From contig JABCPU010000307.1 in the NCBI GenBank assembly GCA_016800925.1, positions 16,729 through 80,728 of the forward strand: a DNA stretch of 64,000 nucleotides. Reading direction: 5' to 3'. Shown here one piece after another: positions 23,918 through 35,697 of this stretch. Below the pieces are notes generated by a model. That model had not been told where the DNA came from, ran no database searches, and saw only the letters and a program-made list of their open reading frames with translations. Numbering within the stretch: position 1 is the stretch's first letter; the number at the start of each line of letters is the position of its first letter. Made by a program: the position numbers and the translations under genes. This DNA comes from Suillus spraguei (lineage: Eukaryota > Basidiomycota > Agaricomycetes > Boletales > Suillaceae).

Positions 23918-25381
23918 TTATAAACACTGTACAACAATAGACACATCATCTAACCAAGGTGAGTCCATGTTCAAAGTCAGAACACGAGATACGCTCGTCG
24001 GATCATTACCAAGCGCCTGCCAAAGCAGTCGGAGGGCCAGACTCTTTTCATCTAGCTCTCTTGAGTTACTGCGTGCGGCTGCACGAGCCCACTGATCAAC
24101 AATCGCACGTTGATTTGTGCCACATATGTCTGTGAACCCATCTGAACAGAGTATAAGATATTTGCGAGGAGCTCGGGGGGATGGATCAAGGGGATAATGC
24201 GTGACTTCCGGAGTGGACGAAACATATGGAGGCGTATGGTTCCTCATCAAGAACTCTTCCCAAGGAGATGTGTCGTGCTGACCAGGATATAAATTATAGA
24301 GAATACGTCGGGTGAACTCGGGTGGTTGTTTGAAGGGGGTGTCTCCCAGACCTGTTCAATCATCGAGTAGGTCAGCGGATAGTAAAGTATGAAAATATGA
24401 ATGTAACATGCATCGAAAGGGTGCAATAGCTCCAAGCACACGACTATCCACAATACACTCCGGCTCACCAGGGTGCTCATTCATGACGCGCTGGACCTCA
24501 AGCGGATTTTCCCCGTTATGAAATTGCGTCAAAACTTCCACGTTCCACGATTTTTGATCAGTCTCTGAGACCATCACTTGAATTCAAAAGTTAGCCGTCA
24601 CGATGGACAATATCGTCACACTTTACGTACGTCCTTGGCAGTCACCCAGGTTGGCAAGCCATAGATTTTGGTGATCAGGGTCAACAAGAGCTACGAGTGC
24701 AGTAGTACCATACAAGCACAGCCTTGCCTTCGTGTAATTTTGGCCTCCGGAAAGTTGGTCATCGAGAACTCCCTGGATCTGCAAGTCCGACAAGCGAGAT
24801 AAAGATGACAAACCGTCCGGGAAAAGTTCCAGGACGTCATTGGCGATGGCGTCATCAAAAGCGCGAATGGCCATCGAAAACATGTCCGCAATTAAAGGCG
24901 GCGGTACAACACGGTCACCGTGTTTCCGAGTGATCAACTCCAAGTGTTCCCGCACAATGATAGGCATGTGATGGGCCACATGCTCAACGGTATGGCTACC
25001 CAGGTGACCTGTGGATAATTCCTGGTAATGACACAATGACCAAGCACATTCTCAAAACTTGTGCCTACCATCAAAAACTGCAGACAGGGTCCAAACGCGT
25101 CCCTGAATATGTATCTGCTGAATTGCATAACGGTCTTGCGAGGGAGTCTCAGCGCAAGGTTGGAAGTTGAGGGCATCTGCACGCCACCGTCCCGTCGGGT
25201 CAAATTTGACGCTGTGGAGGTTGGAGGCTGCCGCCAGGTGATCCCAGGCAGCGTCATGGTTCAAATTTCGAAAGGGACGTGGCCAATCATCTGTAGGACT
25301 ACACAGATTGCCAGGGATATCGCCGAAGGAGGCAAATGATGTAGGACCGGTATAGCAGGAGCATTCGGGGCTTCCACCCAT
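23918..25381 (-). CDS. PP2C-type (PPM family) serine/threonine phosphatase
   Basis: Apparently intact metal-dependent phosphatase. Spliced exons give SQDRYAIQ, then VFDGHLGSHTVEHVAHHMP with the FDGHxG metal motif restored across an intron (GTAGGCACAAG...ATCCACAG), ALVDPDHQNLWLANLGDCQ (GDC in place of the common GDS), LGAIAPFRC-LGD across an unusual intron that works as GC-AG (donor GAT|GCATGT), KYLILCSDGFTDICG (CSDG motif) and SPWLDDVSIVVQCL at the end. These are the four PP2C metal motifs in order; the pyruvate-dehydrogenase-phosphatase-like subgroup is possible. The start at 25381 (MGGSPECSC) keeps the frame into exon one; an upstream ATG at 25479 lies in another frame. About 220 bp separate it from the REV1 piece. 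Confidence 0.85.
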
Positions 25382-25499
25382 GAGGCGCCAGTCACAAAAG
25401 AAGTAAGCGCAGGAGAAATGTGGGGAAGCGGAATCCCCACTTTGCTGTCGGACCGCTTATAAGTCATTGCTGCTGTCATGTGCAGTACTGGGCGTTAAA

Positions 25500-26000
25500 G
25501 TTCAACATTAATTAATGACATATATCAATAAATTTGGTGTCTTTGTATGAAAGCCGTGCGGCGTGCGTATACGCGTGGCGTCAAACGTCACCGTGCCAGT
25601 ACCACATTGAAAGTTTAGGACGGAGATGGGCACCTGGCAATTCAACGTGATGGGATATAGTTAACTCCCGCAATCCTGTGTTTGGTTGCGGAGTTTCGCG
25701 CGGTCATTCGATGCAACACAGGCACAATGGGAAACCTCCGTTGAAGGACGAACGCAAAGGGCAACAAACTTATGTAAAGCTTAAAACCAGTGTCCGCACA
25801 GATAGCTAGACTTGAAAAAGTGATACATTACACTACATACGACTTGCGTTATTTAAGAGCTACTAGTAATCAAGATCGTAGTCGTAAGCTACAATATAGC
25901 GACGAAAAAAATGTATACAATGTGCGTGGTTGTAAAGATCGTGGTAGGTAAGATCCAGTCTGATACTCCAGGTCCATGCAGAATTATGAGAAGACATTGC
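25500..26000. other. Intergenic, no gene seen
   Basis: Region between the phosphatase 5' end and the cysteine-rich gene 3' end. It presumably holds the phosphatase promoter and the 3' UTR of the other gene; nothing specific is recognisable. Confidence 0.5.
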
Positions 26001-28322
26001 TTATTTACGGAAAGGGTTGCGAGATCCGCCCGTATTTGTAGGTGTGATCCAATGCGATGGGTCAGGTTCCGGGGACTGCCTTACGGACGCAGCGTACGAC
26101 TCGGCGGCGGTTAGCGGTTTAGAAGGCAGTAGCTGACGTTTCAACACGTTTGATTTCTTGGGTACCGAAGATCCAAGTGTCGTTGTCGAAAATCGAGAAC
26201 TCAAAGGGTCCGATTTGACAGGCTGCCGAGGTTCGGGTCTGGAACGAACATTCCCTGTCGTTTGGGAATACAGGGAACCTGATAGCCTATTAACATCGGA
26301 GTAATCATATGATTCGCGATGGTTGTAGAGATGAAGCGAAGGAGATCGGCTCGATCCCGAGCGAGAGTGCTCGTGTGCGCCCATAAGCGTCTCCATTTCC
26401 TTATGGTGCCGTGCCTCCTCCGCAGCGCGCAGTTTCCATAAAGCAATTTCCTCCGTCTCAGGCCGCGTGCTACGATTGTGCCCAAAAAGCCTCTCTCCAA
26501 AGCGGGCAAGTCGCCATCTCCAGTTTTGCTTGTGGAGGGCCTTAGCAGACGCAAATGCTGCTGTCTCCTTTGCTCGCTGCTTGCGAGCTCGGCGCCGCCA
26601 GCAGTATAAAAAGGCCACAAAGATGAAAGCACATCCAAGCGCCATGAGTAAAATCTCCCACCACTGCAATCGTTGGGTTGTGGTTGTAATAGGAGTCGAT
26701 AGCCCTGAGGGAAGCGAGCCTGAACTGGTACCAGAAGGTAAGACTTGTACAAGTTCTGAAAGGCACGCCCCAAGACTTGGGATAACACTTGTACCGCTGG
26801 TGCAGTTAGCTGACGTGCAAGCACCCCCACGCAAAACTTGACTAGAACTTGAGCAAGCGAGGCAGTTATTCGGACCGGCGCCTGAACAGCTAGCACAGCT
26901 GGAATCGCAAGACTGGCATGTTGAGGACGTTGTGTCGAAATACTGCTTCTGACTGCAAGTAGCGAGACAGCGACCACTTGTAAGGACAGGGAGTGCTTTG
27001 TTGCAACTTGTGCACTGGTTAAAGGATGCACCTGAACATGTTGCACAGTCTGGATGGCAGGAAACGCAGGACCCGGAAGAACTTAACGTGTTGAAGGGAC
27101 AAGAACTGACGCACTGCCCGTTTGAAGCTAGCAAGTTGTTCGCGCATGTCAAGCAGGTGGTAGCGCTTCCCGCACAGCTACTACAGGATGAAGAACAAGC
27201 TGAATACATGACGACATCAGTCTAATTTAGTAATCAATCGAATTGAGACAGTCCGTACCTGGACACGTCAAATTATCTTGAGGAGATAGGAAAGTACCAG
27301 ATGGACAACCTGTCACACACTGCCCTTGTGACAAGACAAAACCAGGAAGACAGCCAGTACACTGAGCTTGATTGACGGTAGATGCCACATTGAAATTGGA
27401 TATCTGGCAGGTCGTGCACTTCGGTCCACAAGCTGAGAATTACATATTGAGTACACGTCAATGCACAGTGGGATACACTTACTGTCGCACTCATGCTTGT
27501 CATTGTTGGCAATCATATTGGAGCCTGAGCAAACACCCCCAGAACTGGTCGTCACGCATGACCCATTAAACTTGTACGTGCCGGATCCGCAAATGACACA
27601 ATCGTTCGAATTTGGCCCGGTACAAGTCGTGCAAAGCGGTGAACAAATCGCGCAACTAGACCCAGCACCGTAACTTCCGGTAGGACAAGTCGTGCTATTT
27701 GACGTAGTTTGCGGAATGGCATCGCACATTGTGCGGTCGTTCCCGTCCTGAGTAAAGCCGGACGCGCAAGTAATGCAGTCCCCGGTGCCATCAGCACACT
27801 GTTGACAACCCAACTGACAAACTGAAATCAAAGATGAGATTGGTGAGACAGAAAAAGAATGTATCGTAACTGACTTTCGCAGTTCCCGTTTGTAGCTAAA
27901 AAGAAACCGGCCGCACATGCAGCACATTGAGTTCCGTTTGACGCCGAGGTCCAACCACTAAGACAGGTACACTGTCCGTTAGCGCCACATTCGCCATTGA
28001 TACAATTGCAACTCGATGGCAGGTTTGACACTACTGGCACCAAGCAACGTCCCGTGCCCGAGATTCCATCATCGCATGAAGTACACCCTGACGGACAGGC
28101 CTGACACTCCGGTCCGAAGAAACCAGACGAGCACGCCTCGCAAGATGAACCGGTGAATCCGCTTGGACATTGACACGTCCCAGAAGAGGAGCAAATGCCA
28201 TCTCCGGAACAAACCGGCGAACAGGATGACGATTGCAGGTTGAGCAACGACAGGGACCCTGAGGCGCTCGCAGGGAGCTGGCTGACATCAGGAATAGAGT
28301 TCCACAAAATGACACGCCTGTT
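26001..28322 (-). CDS. Cysteine-rich EGF/furin-like single-pass membrane protein, N-terminus lost
   Basis: Minus-strand exons run RRVILWNSIPDVSQLPASAS, an EGF-like repeat (CSGDGICSSSGTCQCPSGFT), several furin/TNFR-like CxxC repeats (CSSCAGSATTCLTC; CATCSGASFNQCTSC; CASCSGAGPNNCLAC), then in the last 402-codon exon (26001-27209) a membrane segment at about residues 183-204 (WWEILLMALGCAFIFVAFLY) followed by a basic stop-transfer RRRARKQR and a ~190-residue Ser-rich cytoplasmic tail. This is a growth-factor-receptor-like surface architecture common in basidiomycetes; ligand and role are unknown. Introns lie near 27830-27880, 27430-27480 and 27210-27250. The signal peptide and N-terminal region are replaced at 28323 by amidase exon sequence, so secretion is doubtful. 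Confidence 0.8.
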
Positions 28323-29091
28323 CCTGACAGGTAATAGCCAAAGCGAAGCTTGGAAGGGAGCTCGACAGCGTGGTACGGCATGGGAACATTCTGGTGAGAC
28401 GAGTCCTTTTTGGCCAAAGATAGTTTTGCAGAACAATTCACAGTCCTGAACAGACCTAGAAAATAGTCGAGAATGAGCCAAGTGATGCAGGTAGCGACTA
28501 ACCGCGCTAATGACCCATGAGAAGATCGAATTGCTTCGAATCCAGGCCGGACGGCTGTAAGACAAAGCCAGTTATCGTCTTAGTTGGAAGAATCGAGAAC
28601 ATCACCTTCCTTGTGTACCAATAGAACTAACACGTTCAGCCGTTGGCTTCAAAGAGTACACACCGCAATACGATGCTGGGATGCGCAAGCTTCCTCCGAT
28701 ATCAGAACCGATGCCCAAGGCGGATACGTCCATGGCAAGTAAAGCTCCCTCTAGTGCCAGACGTTGTTATTTACTAAGATATTCACAAGCATATGACGAA
28801 CCTCCACCAGAGCTGCCTCCGCATGTATACTTGTTGTTCCATGGGTTTGTCGTGCGACCCCAGAGAGGATTAGAGCATTCGAACGCGAGCATTGTCTGCG
28901 GTACATTGGTCTTCACGAAGATGATGGCACCAGCAGCTCTGAGTTGAGCAACGACCTACAAGTAATGATAGAGAGAATGGGTGAATGTGATAATAAGGAC
29001 ATGCGCAAGCGTCTTTTTTGCCTGGGTTGTTGGCCCATGCTGTGAACCCAATGGTCGCGTCGTATCCAAACGTTGAGTTTGGTGTATACAT
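28323..29091 (-). pseudogene. Amidase-signature enzyme, 5'/catalytic part
   Basis: Minus-strand exons give STFGYDATIGFTAWANNPGK, then AAGAIIFVKTNVPQTMLAFE, CSNPLWGRTTNPWNNKYTCG-GSSGG (catalytic glycine/serine loop) and, across a short intron, [20 protein letters not shown] with [19 protein letters not shown] (the DIGGS nucleophile motif), then VQDCELFCKTIFGQK. A homopolymer of five T (28407-28411, A on the coding strand) against four in the 8.7-kb copy shifts the frame, killing this copy. Homology stops at 28323 next to an exon end (CTGTCAG|G), where the cysteine-rich gene begins. The upstream N-terminus, including the catalytic Lys region, is not readable; 28323-28633 overlaps the 3' amidase piece at 8696-9010. 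Confidence 0.87.
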
Positions 29092-29267
29092 AAAATTGCA
29101 CTGCAGTTATGAGCACAGTCAGTTACTGGAAGCATGACGCGAGTTTTTCGCATTTGAGAGAGAAATGCAAAGGGTTGAATGGCATTGCTTTGATTGATGG
29201 TACGATAGGTGTTTGCTGCATGGCGGAGCTGGCGTGGATCCGGAGAAGGGATCATACCCAAGAATGA

Positions 29268-29455
29268 CAGCAGGGACGGTTTCCTTTTGAGAGCAGGGAC
29301 AGTTTCCTTTTGCGAGCAGGGACGGTTTCCTTTCTGGAGCAGGGACGGCAGGGACGTGATGTAAAGAATTTTCATTTTTTTAAACAAATGGCGGATGGGA
29401 AATAAGAAGCAGGGACGATTGCCTTTAAAGGCAGGAGCAGGGACGGGGACGGCTA
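29268..29455. repeat. GAGCAGGGACGGTTTCC minisatellite at the inner palindrome border
   Basis: A 26-29 bp unit with core AGCAGGGAC(G/A)GTTTCC is repeated about four times between 29268 and 29360, with degenerate copies to 29455. The left-arm boundary (29292/29293) falls inside this array; the right arm contains only the first part of one unit (31787-31811). Confidence 0.85.
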
Positions 29456-29652
29456 GACCCCTGCAGCCGGAGTCCCCTCCCCATAGGATTGCGCGATGCT
29501 ATAAATTGACTGGGAAGCCGTAGAAAGTCAGAGGGGTAAGAGTGGTAGAACTCGAATGATGGACTTGGAAGATATCGAGGTGCGTCCATATTCAATCTCT
29601 TTCTGTGCAAATTCTGACATATAAAAGTACAGGCATGCTGTTTGTCCCGCAG

Positions 29653-29933
29653 CTGTGATATGTATCTAGATGAGCTTCGTGATGAGATTAGCAAGGCTCG
29701 CGGGAAACACCCGTCATTGTCCACCATCTGGCGAACGCTTCATTGCACGGGATATTCAAGGAAGAAGGTTAGTGTCTTGATTCTCGTTGACAATGATGTT
29801 TGATTGATGTGTGCAATAGATCACTCGAGAAGCAAGAGAGCGGAACCTTGATAAACGTGCTGAGTACATGTATCAGATTGGCCTCAAGTATAGACCCGAC
29901 CAACTCATTTTTGTCGACAAGAGCTCCGCCGAC
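29653..29933 (+). pseudogene. Tc1/mariner-like (DDE_3) transposase fragment
   Basis: Two exons joined across a GTTAGTGTC...GCAATAG intron (29768-29819) read YLDELRDEISKARGKHPSLS, TIWRTLHCTGYSRKKITREA and YRPDQLIFVDKSSAD, the helix-turn-helix end and first catalytic strand of IS630/mariner-group transposases in fungi. The acidic residue sits in FVDK, where family members often read FVDE. Nothing follows after SSAD, so it is a truncated relic inside the palindrome spacer. Confidence 0.68.
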
Positions 29934-30168
29934 ATCTGGTGCGGAGCTGAATCCACCTGGCATTGTGGCTGCTGACGAAGTGCCAGGCTTTTTTTGGTGG
30001 AATGGGCCGTGGCCGTGGTTTAGTCTTTGAGACGACTTCCTGACTTGAAGGATCTTCCACCTGTGTACCACTGGGGAGCTGTGATTGCTTTTTCGGAGGA
30101 CGGCCGTGTTTACGAGGCTCCTTGACCTTGCGCACTCGTGCAGGAGCCTTTGCCATCCTGCGAGACAA
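29905..30168 (-). CDS. Short basic ORF with AT-hook-like motif
   Basis: An 87-codon frame; an internal Met gives MAKAPARVRKVKEPRKHGRP, whose PRKHGRPPKK resembles an AT-hook for minor-groove DNA binding. Its distal end overlaps the mariner-like fragment antisense. It could be the first exon of a DNA-binding or transposase gene whose remainder is missing, or chance. No supporting context. Confidence 0.3.
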   Translation of the reverse strand: MSRRMAKAPARVRKVKEPRKHGRPPKKQSQLPSGTQVEDPSSQEVVSKTKPRPRPIPPKKAWHFVSSHNARWIQLRTRCRRSSCRQK

Positions 30169-30280
30169 TGTAGCAGACCGGGAAAAGTGAGATTAGATGT
30201 GTGTGAATTTGGTTTGTATACTAGTACTAGACACGAGACAAGTGTCCACTTCGCCAGATCGTTCCATTCGTTCTACAGTC

Positions 30281-30520
30281 GTCTGCGCCTCATTGTTCTT
30301 ATCAAGTTTGTATCTTACCGCTTGTCATTATCTTGCTTCGTTACTGAAATAAAAATCAATCTTTGTAGACTGTTGGCTCTGAGAGCAGGTGACCACCAAC
30401 TTCACCGAATCGCTTGGTTTTTTCGCTGGTCGTCTGCGTTCGATTTTTCTGATCAGTTTTGTCGCTTGGACCATGTCAATAGCTTGCTTCATTGTTGAGA
30501 TAAAAATCGATCTTTGTAGG
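30281..30520. repeat. Diverged direct repeat of about 150-bp period
   Basis: Blocks ending in GAxATAAAAATC(A/G)ATCTTTGTAG occur at about 30281-30372 and 30428-30520, each preceded by GTCGTCTGCG and a CTTGCTTC block. No gene is visible here or in 30520-30766. Confidence 0.55.
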
Positions 30521-30766
30521 ACTACTTTTCGAAAACAAATGCACGCTTTTTTGGAAAATACCGCCAGCCTCTCTTATTATGCAAACTGCTGTAAGGACAC
30601 ATACTACTAGTTACCGTACTAGCTCTAATTACTAATATATGTCCTGTTCACCCTTACTTGCCTTACATTTATAATGTGTCAGTATATAATTACCTCACCT
30701 TTTGCCAAGTTGTGATTCTGGACTATCATATAGTACTGTGAACCCCAGTATCATTCCTCCTATAAT

Positions 30767-31168
30767 ATGCCATTTGTCACAGTCGCCGCTTCACTTGTTA
30801 TCAACCCCTCCTTCAGCGCTGACTCTGACTCAGACACGTGGGTGTTCAACGGCTACTGTGGACCGAGTTCTTCGTCTGAGCAACTTGGTGTTGGCGACAC
30901 CATCGTTGTTTATCAATATTCCCTGCACATGAGTTCCATCCCCACCCCTTCCCCCATATTTACCGCTACCATTACGCACATTGTGGGGTGGGGTGGAGGC
31001 CATGTTAAGTTTGGTGTGCATACCGAGGCCACTGCTGGCATTCCGACTTACCAGGGCCCTTGTACCATTTGTCTTCCACTACGGATATGCCGTCTCTTTT
31101 GGTGGCAGCGACTCTGGGGATGGATATTTCCTTTCCCTCGCTTATCTGTGATCCTGCAGTCACAGTGA
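30767..31168 (+). CDS. Unassigned 133-codon ORF in the palindrome spacer
   Basis: Begins MPFVTVAASLVINPSFSADS and contains a Gly/His-rich stretch (GWGGGHVKFGVH). No signal peptide, membrane segment or family is recognisable. The first ~100 residues look protein-like, whereas the end (RLFWWQRLWGWIF) suggests a missed intron or chance. The rest of the spacer, 31170-31786, holds no gene that I can support. Confidence 0.3.
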   Translation: MPFVTVAASLVINPSFSADSDSDTWVFNGYCGPSSSSEQLGVGDTIVVYQYSLHMSSIPTPSPIFTATITHIVGWGGGHVKFGVHTEATAGIPTYQGPCTICLPLRICRLFWWQRLWGWIFPFPRLSVILQSQ

Positions 31169-31987
31169 TTCCATCACGTCAATTCATTTGTCAGTATCCA
31201 TCTGCTTGCCTTGTATCACTCACCAGCCTATTGTGACTTACCCTTTCATTCATAGGTTTCAAGATGCGCTTCGGTCATGTGCATGAACCCCAGTGAAAAC
31301 TGAAAACTGCTAAAACAGATGTAAATATACGCAAAGCTACTTTGCACCTTACATACCTGGTCTTATCTACGGTACATAATCGACGCGTTTCGCAAACACA
31401 ACATTCAGGCTATAGACTGCTTCCTCGTTCCACGCGTTGACTTTGTGTTTAGCAAACGAGAATTACAAGCAGCGCCCGGTCCATACTATGGCTACTACTC
31501 GCACACGTCGTAATGCTCTGTACTCGTCACTAGCGCATGTAGTCCTTGTTGCACTATTGCTGCACCCACCATAATACATACTTTTATGTGGCAGAGTGGG
31601 ATTTTTTCTATGGGTTACCTCTCACTGCCAGCACTCAAAAACCTCAAAAAGTATTCCTATCAAGGTGTAGATGAGTGGGTACTGTTCCATTGAGTGTTCT
31701 TTTGCTGTCATACTGAACTTTGAAAATAAGATCTTTGGTTTCGCGTTATCTCCTTACGCCATATTGGAATTGGTTCATCAAGCTCTTCTCAAAAGGAAAC
31801 CGTCCCTGCTGTCATTCTTGGGTATGATCCCTTCTCCGGATCCACGCCAGCTCCGCCATGCAGCAAACACCTATCGTACCATCAATCAAAGCAATGCCAT
31901 TCAACCCTTTGCATTTCTCTCTCAAATGCGAAAAACTCGCGTCATGCTTCCAGTAACTGACTGTGCTCATAACTGCAGTGCAATTTT

Positions 31988-32756
31988 ATGTATACACCAA
32001 ACTCAACGTTTGGATACGACGCGACCATTGGGTTCACAGCATGGGCCAACAACCCAGGCAAAAAAGACGCTTGCGCATGTCCTTATTATCACATTCACCC
32101 ATTCTCTCTATCATTACTTGTAGGTCGTTGCTCAACTCAGAGCTGCTGGTGCCATCATCTTCGTGAAGACCAATGTACCGCAGACAATGCTCGCGTTCGA
32201 ATGCTCTAATCCTCTCTGGGGTCGCACGACAAACCCATGGAACAACAAGTATACATGCGGAGGCAGCTCTGGTGGAGGTTCGTCATATGCTTGTGAATAT
32301 CTTAGTAAATAACAACGTCTGGCACTAGAGGGAGCTTTACTTGCCATGGACGTATCCGCCTTGGGCATCGGTTCTGATATCGGAGGAAGCTTGCGCATCC
32401 CAGCATCGTATTGCGGTGTGTACTCTTTGAAGCCAACGGCTGAACGTGTTAGTTCTATTGGTACACAAGGAAGGTGATGTTCTCGATTCTTCCAACTAAG
32501 ACGATAACTGGCTTTGTCTTACAGCCGTCCGGCCTGGATTCGAAGCAATTCGATCTTCTCATGGGTCATTAGCGCGGTTAGTCGCTACCTGCATCACTTG
32601 GCTCATTCTCGACTATTTTCTAGGTCTGTTCAGGACTGTGAATTGTTCTGCAAAACTATCTTTGGCCAAAAAGGACTCGTCTCACCAGAATGTTCCCATG
32701 CCGTACCACGCTGTCGAGCTCCCTTCCAAGCTTCGCTTTGGCTATTACCTGTCAGG
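31988..32756 (+). pseudogene. Amidase 5' part, right-arm copy
   Basis: Mirror of 28323-29091 with the same GGSSGG and DIGGS motifs, the same five-A frameshift (32668-32672) and the same fusion point to the cysteine-rich gene. Confidence 0.87.
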
Positions 32757-35078
32757 AACAGGCGTGTCATTTTGTGGAACTCTATTCCTGATGTCAGCCA
32801 GCTCCCTGCGAGCGCCTCAGGGTCCCTGTCGTTGCTCAACCTGCAATCGTCATCCTGTTCGCCGGTTTGTTCCGGAGATGGCATTTGCTCCTCTTCTGGG
32901 ACGTGTCAATGTCCAAGCGGATTCACCGGTTCATCTTGCGAGGCGTGCTCGTCTGGTTTCTTCGGACCGGAGTGTCAGGCCTGTCCGTCAGGGTGTACTT
33001 CATGCGATGATGGAATCTCGGGCACGGGACGTTGCTTGGTGCCAGTAGTGTCAAACCTGCCATCGAGTTGCAATTGTATCAATGGCGAATGTGGCGCTAA
33101 CGGACAGTGTACCTGTCTTAGTGGTTGGACCTCGGCGTCAAACGGAACTCAATGTGCTGCATGTGCGGCCGGTTTCTTTTTAGCTACAAACGGGAACTGC
33201 GAAAGTCAGTTACGATACATTCTTTTTCTGTCTCACCAATCTCATCTTTGATTTCAGTTTGTCAGTTGGGTTGTCAACAGTGTGCTGATGGCACCGGGGA
33301 CTGCATTACTTGCGCGTCCGGCTTTACTCAGGACGGGAACGACCGCACAATGTGCGATGCCATTCCGCAAACTACGTCAAATAGCACGACTTGTCCTACC
33401 GGAAGTTACGGTGCTGGGTCTAGTTGCGCGATTTGTTCACCGCTTTGCACGACTTGTACCGGGCCAAATTCGAACGATTGTGTCATTTGCGGATCCGGCA
33501 CGTACAAGTTTAATGGGTCATGCGTGACGACCAGTTCTGGGGGTGTTTGCTCAGGCTCCAATATGATTGCCAACAATGACAAGCATGAGTGCGACAGTAA
33601 GTGTATCCCACTGTGCATTGACGTGTACTCAATATGTAATTCTCAGCTTGTGGACCGAAGTGCACGACCTGCCAGATATCCAATTTCAATGTGGCATCTA
33701 CCGTCAATCAAGCTCAGTGTACTGGCTGTCTTCCTGGTTTTGTCTTGTCACAAGGGCAGTGTGTGACAGGTTGTCCATCTGGTACTTTCCTATCTCCTCA
33801 AGATAATTTGACGTGTCCAGGTACGGACTGTCTCAATTCGATTGATTACTAAATTAGACTGATGTCGTCATGTATTCAGCTTGTTCTTCATCCTGTAGTA
33901 GCTGTGCGGGAAGCGCTACCACCTGCTTGACATGCGCGAACAACTTGCTAGCTTCAAACGGGCAGTGCGTCAGTTCTTGTCCCTTCAACACGTTAAGTTC
34001 TTCCGGGTCCTGCGTTTCCTGCCATCCAGACTGTGCAACATGTTCAGGTGCATCCTTTAACCAGTGCACAAGTTGCAACAAAGCACTCCCTGTCCTTACA
34101 AGTGGTCGCTGTCTCGCTACTTGCAGTCAGAAGCAGTATTTCGACACAACGTCCTCAACATGCCAGTCTTGCGATTCCAGCTGTGCTAGCTGTTCAGGCG
34201 CCGGTCCGAATAACTGCCTCGCTTGCTCAAGTTCTAGTCAAGTTTTGCGTGGGGGTGCTTGCACGTCAGCTAACTGCACCAGCGGTACAAGTGTTATCCC
34301 AAGTCTTGGGGCGTGCCTTTCAGAACTTGTACAAGTCTTACCTTCTGGTACCAGTTCAGGCTCGCTTCCCTCAGGGCTATCGACTCCTATTACAACCACA
34401 ACCCAACGATTGCAGTGGTGGGAGATTTTACTCATGGCGCTTGGATGTGCTTTCATCTTTGTGGCCTTTTTATACTGCTGGCGGCGCCGAGCTCGCAAGC
34501 AGCGAGCAAAGGAGACAGCAGCATTTGCGTCTGCTAAGGCCCTCCACAAGCAAAACTGGAGATGGCGACTTGCCCGCTTTGGAGAGAGGCTTTTTGGGCA
34601 CAATCGTAGCACGCGGCCTGAGACGGAGGAAATTGCTTTATGGAAACTGCGCGCTGCGGAGGAGGCACGGCACCATAAGGAAATGGAGACGCTTATGGGC
34701 GCACACGAGCACTCTCGCTCGGGATCGAGCCGATCTCCTTCGCTTCATCTCTACAACCATCGCGAATCATATGATTACTCCGATGTTAATAGGCTATCAG
34801 GTTCCCTGTATTCCCAAACGACAGGGAATGTTCGTTCCAGACCCGAACCTCGGCAGCCTGTCAAATCGGACCCTTTGAGTTCTCGATTTTCGACAACGAC
34901 ACTTGGATCTTCGGTACCCAAGAAATCAAACGTGTTGAAACGTCAGCTACTGCCTTCTAAACCGCTAACCGCCGCCGAGTCGTACGCTGCGTCCGTAAGG
35001 CAGTCCCCGGAACCTGACCCATCGCATTGGATCACACCTACAAATACGGGCGGATCTCGCAACCCTTTCCGTAAATAA
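32757..35078 (+). CDS. Cysteine-rich EGF/furin-like membrane protein, right-arm copy
   Basis: Mirror of 26001-28322. The main 3' exon is 33870-35078 and carries the CxxC repeats, membrane segment and Ser-rich tail. Like its twin it lacks its own N-terminus, so both would depend on the upstream amidase-derived sequence for a start; a 245-codon frame (32514-33251) already fuses the two. Confidence 0.8.
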
Positions 35079-35697
35079 GCAATGTCTTCTCATAATTCTG
35101 CATGGACCTGGAGTATCAGACTGGATCTTACCTACCACGATCTTTACAACCACGCACATTGTATACATTTTTTTCGTCGCTATATTGTAGCTTACGACTA
35201 CGATCTTGATTACTAGTAGCTCTTAAATAACGCAAGTCGTATGTAGTGTAATGTATCACTTTTTCAAGTCTAGCTATCTGTGCGGACACTGGTTTTAAGC
35301 TTTACATAAGTTTGTTGCCCTTTGCGTTCGTCCTTCAACGGAGGTTTCCCATTGTGCCTGTGTTGCATCGAATGACCGCGCGAAACTCCGCAACCAAACA
35401 CAGGATTGCGGGAGTTAACTATATCCCATCACGTTGAATTGCCAGGTGCCCATCTCCGTCCTAAACTTTCAATGTGGTACTGGCACGGTGACGTTTGACG
35501 CCACGCGTATACGCACGCCGCACGGCTTTCATACAAAGACACCAAATTTATTGATATATGTCATTAATTAATGTTGAACTTTAACGCCCAGTACTGCACA
35601 TGACAGCAGCAATGACTTATAAGCGGTCCGACAGCAAAGTGGGGATTCCGCTTCCCCACATTTCTCCTGCGCTTACTTCTTTTGTGACTGGCGCCTC

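Larger units (their letters stand above)
18632..29292. repeat. Left arm of a 10,661-bp inverted repeat
   Basis: Each base I compared at position p matches the complement at 61079 minus p. Identity begins at 18632 (18631 mismatches 42448) and ends at 29292 (29293 mismatches 31786). All reading frames in the arm reappear in mirror image with identical translation and constant coordinate sum, so there is no net indel; several raw segments compared base by base were perfect. The arm contains AP-3 sigma, RPN7, a cysteine-motif gene, the REV1 5' piece, a PP2C phosphatase, a cysteine-rich membrane protein and the amidase 5' part. Confidence 0.97.

Noticed and set aside
26467..26841. Plus-strand 124-codon frame opposite the cysteine-rich gene
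   Set aside because: Antisense shadow of the membrane-segment exon; codon content and domain signals are on the minus strand.
26001..35078. A mating-type locus or pheromone receptor
   Set aside because: The membrane protein has one membrane segment and CxxC repeats, not a seven-helix receptor; no homeodomain or pheromone precursor motif was seen.
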